This document shows, one piece after another, positions 5,621 through 9,571 of a stretch of 9,571 nucleotides of DNA. The translations under genes and the position numbers were made by a program. Source of the DNA: Calditrichaceae bacterium (GTDB lineage Bacteria > Calditrichota > Calditrichia > Calditrichales > Calditrichaceae); the NCBI GenBank assembly GCA_024763405.1, contig JANTFQ010000064.1:1-9571 (forward strand). Direction: 5' to 3'. The notes beneath the pieces are model-generated. The model was not told the DNA's origin, ran no database searches, and was given only the letters and a program-made list of their open reading frames with translations. Numbering within the stretch: position 1 is the stretch's first letter; every line of letters starts with the position of its first letter.

Positions 5621-7414
5621 TTATTCTACACTTTCGGTAAGTAGCAAATTCTCTTTCCTGTAGCGTTTAATTATCTGTTCACGACTGACGATGCCTTTGT
5701 AAATCATATCCTCGGCAGAATTCACCACAGGCAGCAGTTCAGAATCTTCCAATTCCATTTTACTCAGCGCTTTCGCCAGTGTGTCATCCGGTGTAAGTAC
5801 GAAAACATTTTCGCTCATAATATCGGTCGCAAGAAGTAGGGGTGCCAAATCACGGTCGAATAGAAGGGGACGCAGATCGCGCATGGCGATAATTCCAATT
5901 AATCTATTGTCTTTGCTTAGAACAGGAAAAGAGGTATCGTGCGAATTCATCAACAGATTTAAAATTTCATCGAAGCCGGTATATTCATAAATAACCGAGA
6001 CATCCGTGTTGATAATATTGTTAATCGTATGCGTTTTCAGAATATCAATATCACGTCCGCCGACCACATTGCGGGAAAACATCGACATTTTCATCGTATA
6101 AATTGAATTCTTCTCGATCCAGCGGGCAATCAGGGTAGAGGTTACCGTGGCTAACATCAACGGCAAAATAATATTATAGTCTGTCGTGACTTCAAAAATA
6201 ATCAAAAGAGCGGTGAGAGGGGCGTGAATGGTTCCCGCCACCACTACGGCCATTCCAACAAGGGCATAGGCGCCGGGAGGAGCTGTTATTCCGGGGAAAA
6301 AAATACCGGCTACATTTCCAAACAACGCGCCAAAAGTCGCGCCGATAAAAAGCGAAGGGGTGAACAAACCACCTGTTCCACCGGAACCCAGTGAAAACGA
6401 AGTGGCCAAAATTTTAGCGATGATCAGTAAACCGAGTAAATAAACGCCGGTATGGCCGGTTAGCGCCAGATGAGTGGCCGAATCATCGAAGCCATATAAT
6501 TCAGGAAAATAAAAAGCGATTCCCCCGGTGAGTAATCCTCCGATGGCCGGTTTTACCCAGGCCGGCAGTGTAAGTTTTTCTTCAAATATATCCTCGATAC
6601 CATAGAGGGTGCGGATAAAAACAACCGATAAAATGCCACCGAGTAAACCCATTAACAGATAAAGGGGAAACTCAGCCGGACTATGCAATGCGTATTCGGG
6701 AATTTTAAATAAGGGGCTGGAGCCGATTAGATAATGGGAAATGGAAGTGGCGATAACCGCGGAAATAACAATCGGTGTGAAAACAGCAAGACTAAAATCG
6801 GCTAATATGATTTCAACGGTGAATAATACGCCGGCAAGAGGAGCATTGAATACAGCTGCCAGGCCCGCCGCTGTGCCGCAGCCCACGAGAACGCGCATAC
6901 GCTGCTGTGAGACGTGCAGAAGCTGCCCAATGGTGGAACCGATCGCTGCCCCGATTTGCACAATGGGTCCTTCTTTTCCTGCCGAACCGCCGGAGCCGAT
7001 AGTGGTGCCGGAGTTGAGCGCCGTCAATAACGTTACCCGTTTACGGATCAATCCCCCTTTGGTAATAATGGCGTCCATAACACTGGGAATACCATGTCCT
7101 TTTACTTCCGGAGATAAATAATAAGCAAGCAATCCAACGGCAAGCCCGCCGATAGCAGGGAACAGGATGCGTAGGTAATTCCCAATTTCGGGGTTGATAA
7201 AATGTGTTCCGGCGTGTTCAAATAAAACAAAATGAACACCGTCCACGATAAGGTTCAGCAAATATGCGCCGAATCCTGTAAACGTTCCCACAATGAGTGC
7301 CAAAAAGATCAGGTATAAATCGCCGGGAGTATCCAGTTTGAACAATACGCGCAGTAACTTATTCTGGTAATTGCGGAGAATCCGGGTAAAACTAAATTTT
7401 GTATTTTCTGTCAT
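5621..7414 (-). CDS. ClC-family chloride channel/transporter with two CBS domains
   Basis: The 597-residue protein has a ClC membrane core (about 32-435, many hydrophobic helices) and two C-terminal CBS domains (about 468-520 and 528-588), a usual length for CBS-bearing bacterial ClCs. Selectivity-filter motifs are GHGIP (106-110), GSGGSAGKEGP (140-150) with gating Glu148, and GSGGTGGLFTPSL (343-355). The GREGP arginine is Lys here, and the Ser of GSGIP is His, as seen in some bacterial subfamilies. At the inner proton-glutamate site (E203 of E. coli ClC) the sequence reads VEIILADF, so Ile202 replaces Glu. Cl-/H+ exchange may be altered or absent. It moves chloride or other anions across the inner membrane; the CBS pair may bind adenine nucleotides. 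A GGAGG at 7433-7429 lies 14 bases before the ATG, rather far. It follows hisS by 85 bases on the same strand, so co-transcription is likely. Confidence 0.95.
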   Translation of the reverse strand: MTENTKFSFTRILRNYQNKLLRVLFKLDTPGDLYLIFLALIVGTFTGFGAYLLNLIVDGVHFVLFEHAGTHFINPEIGNYLRILFPAIGGLAVGLLAYYLSPEVKGHGIPSVMDAIITKGGLIRKRVTLLTALNSGTTIGSGGSAGKEGPIVQIGAAIGSTIGQLLHVSQQRMRVLVGCGTAAGLAAVFNAPLAGVLFTVEIILADFSLAVFTPIVISAVIATSISHYLIGSSPLFKIPEYALHSPAEFPLYLLMGLLGGILSVVFIRTLYGIEDIFEEKLTLPAWVKPAIGGLLTGGIAFYFPELYGFDDSATHLALTGHTGVYLLGLLIIAKILATSFSLGSGGTGGLFTPSLFIGATFGALFGNVAGIFFPGITAPPGAYALVGMAVVVAGTIHAPLTALLIIFEVTTDYNIILPLMLATVTSTLIARWIEKNSIYTMKMSMFSRNVVGGRDIDILKTHTINNIINTDVSVIYEYTGFDEILNLLMNSHDTSFPVLSKDNRLIGIIAMRDLRPLLFDRDLAPLLLATDIMSENVFVLTPDDTLAKALSKMELEDSELLPVVNSAEDMIYKGIVSREQIIKRYRKENLLLTESVE

Positions 7415-7431
7415 TTTATTTTAAATATCCT

Positions 7432-7458
7432 CCGGCCTGCTGGGAATCAGGTTGCCGG
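7432..7458 (-). promoter_or_regulatory. hairpin overlapping the ribosome-binding site of the ClC gene
   Basis: On the minus strand CCGG-CAA-CCTG pairs with CAGG-CCGG around an 8-base loop, with a 3-base bulge. Its 3' arm overlaps the start of the GGAGG (7433-7429) that precedes the ClC gene. There is no T-tract, so it is not an intrinsic terminator for hisS. It could limit ribosome access to the ClC start or be a chance structure. Confidence 0.3.
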
Positions 7459-7499
7459 TAAATATCACGTAAAGCACAGTTTGGCTTCTGTTTTTCTTG

Positions 7500-8762
7500 T
7501 TATTTATATTTTTCAAGTTCTGTTACCAGGGCGTCATACGGCAGACGAATCTGCTCGCCTTTTTCCATCAGTTTTACCGAAACCTCTTTGCGTTGAATTT
7601 CATCTTCGCCGATAATCACCACAAAACGTGTCTTCTGACGGTTTGCCTCGCGCATTTGCGCTTTCATACTCCTGCCTAAATAATCCTTGTCGGCGCGGTA
7701 TCCCGCCTGGCGCAGAGCCTTAAGCTGTTGTAAAATGAGCGGCCTGGCTTCAGCGTCCATCCCGATGAGAAAAACATCCAGACCCTGTTTTGGAGCCAGC
7801 TCGATTCCCTGGGCTTCGGCCACCATTATCATACGTTCGATGCCGGAAGCAAAACCGACTGCCGGTGTTGGTTGCCCGCCTAATTCTTCGGCTAATAAGT
7901 CGTAGCGTCCGCCGCCGCAGATGGCATTCTGTGCACCAAGGGCGTCGCTGGTAATTTCAAAAACGGTTCGGGTATAATAATCGAGACCGCGGACAAGATA
8001 AGGATCTTCCTCGAATGGAATTTCCAGTATGTGCAGTTGCTTTTTTAAAGCGTCGTAATGAGTCTGACAATCAGGACAAAGATTTTCAGCCAGTTTTGGC
8101 GCCTCTTTGTTAAGGGATGTGCAGGTTTCGTTTTTACAATCGAGAATGCGCATCGGGTTTTCATCGAAACGCCTCTGGCAGTCTTCACAATAGTCTCCGA
8201 GATTGGGCCGGATATAATCCTGAAGCAATTTTTTATAAGGCACCCGGCAAAGCGGATCGCCAACTGAATTAATTTTGAGTTTAAGGTTTTTAATACCACT
8301 TTCGCGATAAACCGAAAGTGCAGTATCGATGATTTCCACATCGGCGCCCGGATCGGCGCTACCCAGAGTTTCGGCGCCAAACTGGTGAAACTGGCGCAGC
8401 CTTCCGGCCTGCGGCCGTTCCTGCCGAAAAAGGGGAGCGATGTAAAATATTTTTGTGAGCTGGGAGGCTGCATATAATTTATTTTCCTGGTAGGCCCGCA
8501 TAATAGGCGCGGTCATTTCCGGTTTTAGCGTCAGCATTTTTTTACTGCGATCCTGGAAGGTATACATTTCCTTGGACACAATATCGGTAAGCTGCCCGAT
8601 ACCCCGCGCAAATAACTCGGTCTGTTCAAATATGGGCGTGCGCAGTTCGGAAAAATTATAGTGGTTCAGCACTTTGCGAATAATGGTTTCCAAAGCATTC
8701 CATTTTACAGAATCTTCCGGCAGAATATCCTGTGTGCCTTTGATGCGTTTGAGCTGTTTCAC
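7500..8762 (-). CDS. hisS: Histidyl-tRNA synthetase
   Basis: This 420-residue class II synthetase charges tRNA-His with histidine in the cytoplasm. KGTQDILPED (9-18) marks the N-terminus. Motif 2 is FRQERPQAGRLRQFHQ (112-127). The histidine-specific loop VRGLDYYTRTVFE lies at 257-269, and GGGRYD (283-288) with GFASGIERM (303-311) covers the HisB region and motif 3. The C-terminal anticodon-binding domain spans about 327-420. The motif usually LRPEGTA reads LKPEMTA (79-85), a variant I associate with some FCB-type bacteria. Cys192, Cys195, Cys209, Cys214, Cys229 and Cys232 form a CxxC-C-C-CxxC pattern in the insertion domain. The start is GTG (8762-8760), chosen because it gives the standard N-terminus and has AAGAGG 9 bases upstream. 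It is the first gene of a probable hisS-ClC unit, and needs its own promoter because a strong terminator lies upstream. Confidence 0.97.
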   Translation of the reverse strand: MKQLKRIKGTQDILPEDSVKWNALETIIRKVLNHYNFSELRTPIFEQTELFARGIGQLTDIVSKEMYTFQDRSKKMLTLKPEMTAPIMRAYQENKLYAASQLTKIFYIAPLFRQERPQAGRLRQFHQFGAETLGSADPGADVEIIDTALSVYRESGIKNLKLKINSVGDPLCRVPYKKLLQDYIRPNLGDYCEDCQRRFDENPMRILDCKNETCTSLNKEAPKLAENLCPDCQTHYDALKKQLHILEIPFEEDPYLVRGLDYYTRTVFEITSDALGAQNAICGGGRYDLLAEELGGQPTPAVGFASGIERMIMVAEAQGIELAPKQGLDVFLIGMDAEARPLILQQLKALRQAGYRADKDYLGRSMKAQMREANRQKTRFVVIIGEDEIQRKEVSVKLMEKGEQIRLPYDALVTELEKYK

Positions 8763-8771
8763 AATTTTTTT

Positions 8772-8776
8772 CCTCT
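8772..8776 (-). promoter_or_regulatory. Shine-Dalgarno site that fixes the GTG start of hisS
   Basis: AGAGG on the minus strand lies 9 bases before the GTG at 8762-8760. The intervening bases are A/T only. No in-frame ATG gives the expected N-terminus, so this site supports GTG as the true start. Confidence 0.65.
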
Positions 8777-8949
8777 TGAAAAATGACGGGAATGCCGGTT
8801 AAATATTGGATGTGTCTCCGGGATTCCATAATTTTTATAATCGTATAAAATAACGAAAAAAATCCGAAAAAGGAAAAATAAATATCGGGTAAGTGCTTCG
8901 CTGTGGCCTGGTGTACGAGGGCTTATCTTTCGGCCCCGGGAATAGGGGG

Positions 8950-9068
8950 AAACTCCGCTCAGGGCACGGCCTTCGACTTCCGTCAGAACCGGACAGGCCG
9001 CTCCGGGCATGGCCTTCAATCCCACTAAAAGAAGGGGTAAACTTCGCTTAGGGTGCGGTTTGAATTTT
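8950..9068. repeat. degenerate G+C-rich tandem repeat, about 43-46 bp period
   Basis: Three related blocks align: ACTCCGCTCAGGGCACGG (from 8952), GGCCGCTCCGGGCATGG (from 8996) and ACTTCGCTTAGGGTGCGG (from 9041). The shared [CT]CGCT core recurs 43 and then 46 bases apart. The first two are followed by GCCTTC[GA]A and the third by TTTGAA. On the minus strand the core reads CTGAGCGGAGT, similar to the CTGAGCGRAGTCGAAGG-type intergenic repeats I recall from many bacterial genomes. Each unit may be two half-units of about 22 bp. Composition is clearly richer in G+C than the flanking A/T-rich leader. Confidence 0.6.
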
Positions 9069-9073
9069 AGGGA

Positions 9074-9109
9074 TAAAAAAAGCCGGAGAGAGCGGACTCC
9101 TTCCGGCTT
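9074..9109 (-). terminator. strong intrinsic terminator of the superoxide reductase gene
   Basis: On the minus strand AAGCCGGA (9109-9102) pairs perfectly with TCCGGCTT (9087-9080). The 14-base interior can form a further GAG/CTC pairing. The stem runs into TTTTTTT followed by ATCC. It lies 59 bases after the stop codon of the superoxide reductase-like gene and separates that gene from hisS. Confidence 0.9.
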
Positions 9110-9167
9110 GATGTGATTGATAGACCAATGGGCAAGGATTGCAAATTGGATTATCCGTATATTTTGT

Positions 9168-9548
9168 TTATTCCGTTACCGTAACCTTAACTTCATCACT
9201 CTGCCATAAACCGTGTTTGGTACAGTAGGCCATTGCGGTCAGCTTCATATTCTTCAGCGGTACAATATGGAAATCCACTTCTACCTGTCCTGCCATATTG
9301 CCTAAGACGCCCGGAGTAAAATGCGCTTCAGTCAAAAAGGTTTCCCCATTCCACAACTGTACGTAGGAAATATAATGATCAAAATCATCCGGGTGGGCAT
9401 ACTCATCGCCAACCTGTACTTTTACGGTAAATTTTTCACCTTTTTTGGCTTCGGCGGCGCAATGCACAAAAGCTGAGTGACGGTCGATATAATCTTTTTT
9501 TGCTTCTCGATCGATTTGAGAAATATCTTCATATCTGTTAATCTTCAT
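9168..9548 (-). CDS. Superoxide reductase-like protein (class II SORL / neelaredoxin type)
   Basis: The 126-residue protein matches the one-iron superoxide reductase fold without the N-terminal rubredoxin-like desulforedoxin domain. By alignment from memory to P. furiosus SOR, all five iron ligands of the His4-Cys centre are present: His24, His52 (AHPD), His58 (DHYI), Cys109 and His112 (AYCTKHGLW, 107-115). The catalytic-loop segment, EKH in P. furiosus, is DRH (22-24), so the sixth ligand Glu is Asp and the nearby Lys is Arg. Role: cytoplasmic one-electron reduction of superoxide to hydrogen peroxide with electrons from rubredoxin or similar donors, typical of anaerobes and microaerophiles. 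AAGGAG lies 8 bases before the ATG and fixes the start. A strong terminator follows, so it forms a single-gene unit or the end of an operon. Its promoter lies outside the window. Confidence 0.9.
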   Translation of the reverse strand: MKINRYEDISQIDREAKKDYIDRHSAFVHCAAEAKKGEKFTVKVQVGDEYAHPDDFDHYISYVQLWNGETFLTEAHFTPGVLGNMAGQVEVDFHIVPLKNMKLTAMAYCTKHGLWQSDEVKVTVTE

Positions 9549-9571
9549 AATGAAATCTCCTTACTATGATG

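Larger units (their letters stand above)
8763..9167. other. gene-free interval upstream of hisS
   Basis: No gene is supported in these 405 bases. From hisS outwards they hold the hisS leader, an A/T-rich stretch (about 8830-8882), a G+C-rich run of degenerate repeats (8950-9068), the intrinsic terminator of the superoxide reductase gene, and its 3' tail. Within the A/T-rich part a perfect 7-bp inverted repeat TTTTATA/TATAAAA (8833-8850, 4-base loop) is the likeliest place for a hisS promoter (minus-strand TATACG or TTATAA), but no clear -35 box is visible. Confidence 0.5.

Noticed and set aside
6741..7121. A 126-codon plus-strand frame inside the ClC gene
   Set aside because: It is antisense to conserved ClC selectivity-filter motifs; an alanine- and proline-rich shadow frame is expected there.
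8836..8841. Perfect TATAAT on the plus strand
   Set aside because: No plus-strand gene lies downstream; it is part of an A/T-rich inverted repeat ahead of hisS, which is on the minus strand.
8759..9025. An 88-codon minus-strand open frame upstream of hisS
   Set aside because: It spans the G+C-rich degenerate repeats and an A/T-rich leader, overlaps the start of hisS, and shows no family likeness.

Overview
This 9.57 kb window looks like ordinary chromosome from a free-living bacterium with about 42-45% G+C (estimated by eye). Weak signs point to the FCB group (Bacteroidota, Ignavibacteriota or Calditrichota-like): several genes have poor Shine-Dalgarno sites, there is a possible TAnnTTTG promoter element, the secreted proteins are of envelope type, and the histidyl-tRNA synthetase carries LKPEMTA in place of LRPEGTA. 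The phylum is an inference; no rRNA or other marker in the window settles it. I see no phage, transposase, CRISPR array, tRNA or rRNA.

Layout. Bases 1-987 (+) are the 3' part of a 5'-nucleotidase-family phosphoesterase. It converges on a two-gene minus-strand unit: an exported alpha/beta-hydrolase lipase (2664-1933) followed directly, as TAAATG, by a lipoprotein of the phosphodiester glycosidase (NAGPA) family (1932-1108). A divergent intergenic region with two TCAATTGA palindromes separates the lipase from arfB (2790-3206, +), which encodes a ribosome-rescue hydrolase. A tract of heptanucleotide tandem repeats then leads into a metal-efflux permease with a fused C-terminal HMA domain (3323-4558, +). 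Its stop codon abuts the stop of a convergent gene encoding a receiver domain plus a kinase-type H-box but no ATPase domain (5218-4559, -). A gene-free stretch (5219-5620) with a decayed inverted repeat follows. Next come a ClC chloride channel/transporter with two CBS domains (7414-5621, -) and hisS (8762-7500, -, GTG start), probably co-transcribed from hisS. A second gene-free stretch (8763-9167) holds degenerate G+C-rich repeats and a strong terminator belonging to a superoxide reductase-like gene (9548-9168, -).

Working together. Most genes are housekeeping or stress functions: translation (hisS, arfB), ion and metal homeostasis (ClC, permease), oxidative stress (superoxide reductase), and envelope or nucleotide hydrolysis (lipase, NAGPA lipoprotein, nucleotidase). 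I do not see one integrated new system. The items most worth a second look are the ATPase-less receiver/H-box protein, the heptad repeats at the metal permease, the paired palindromic operator candidate, and the two decayed repeat regions.
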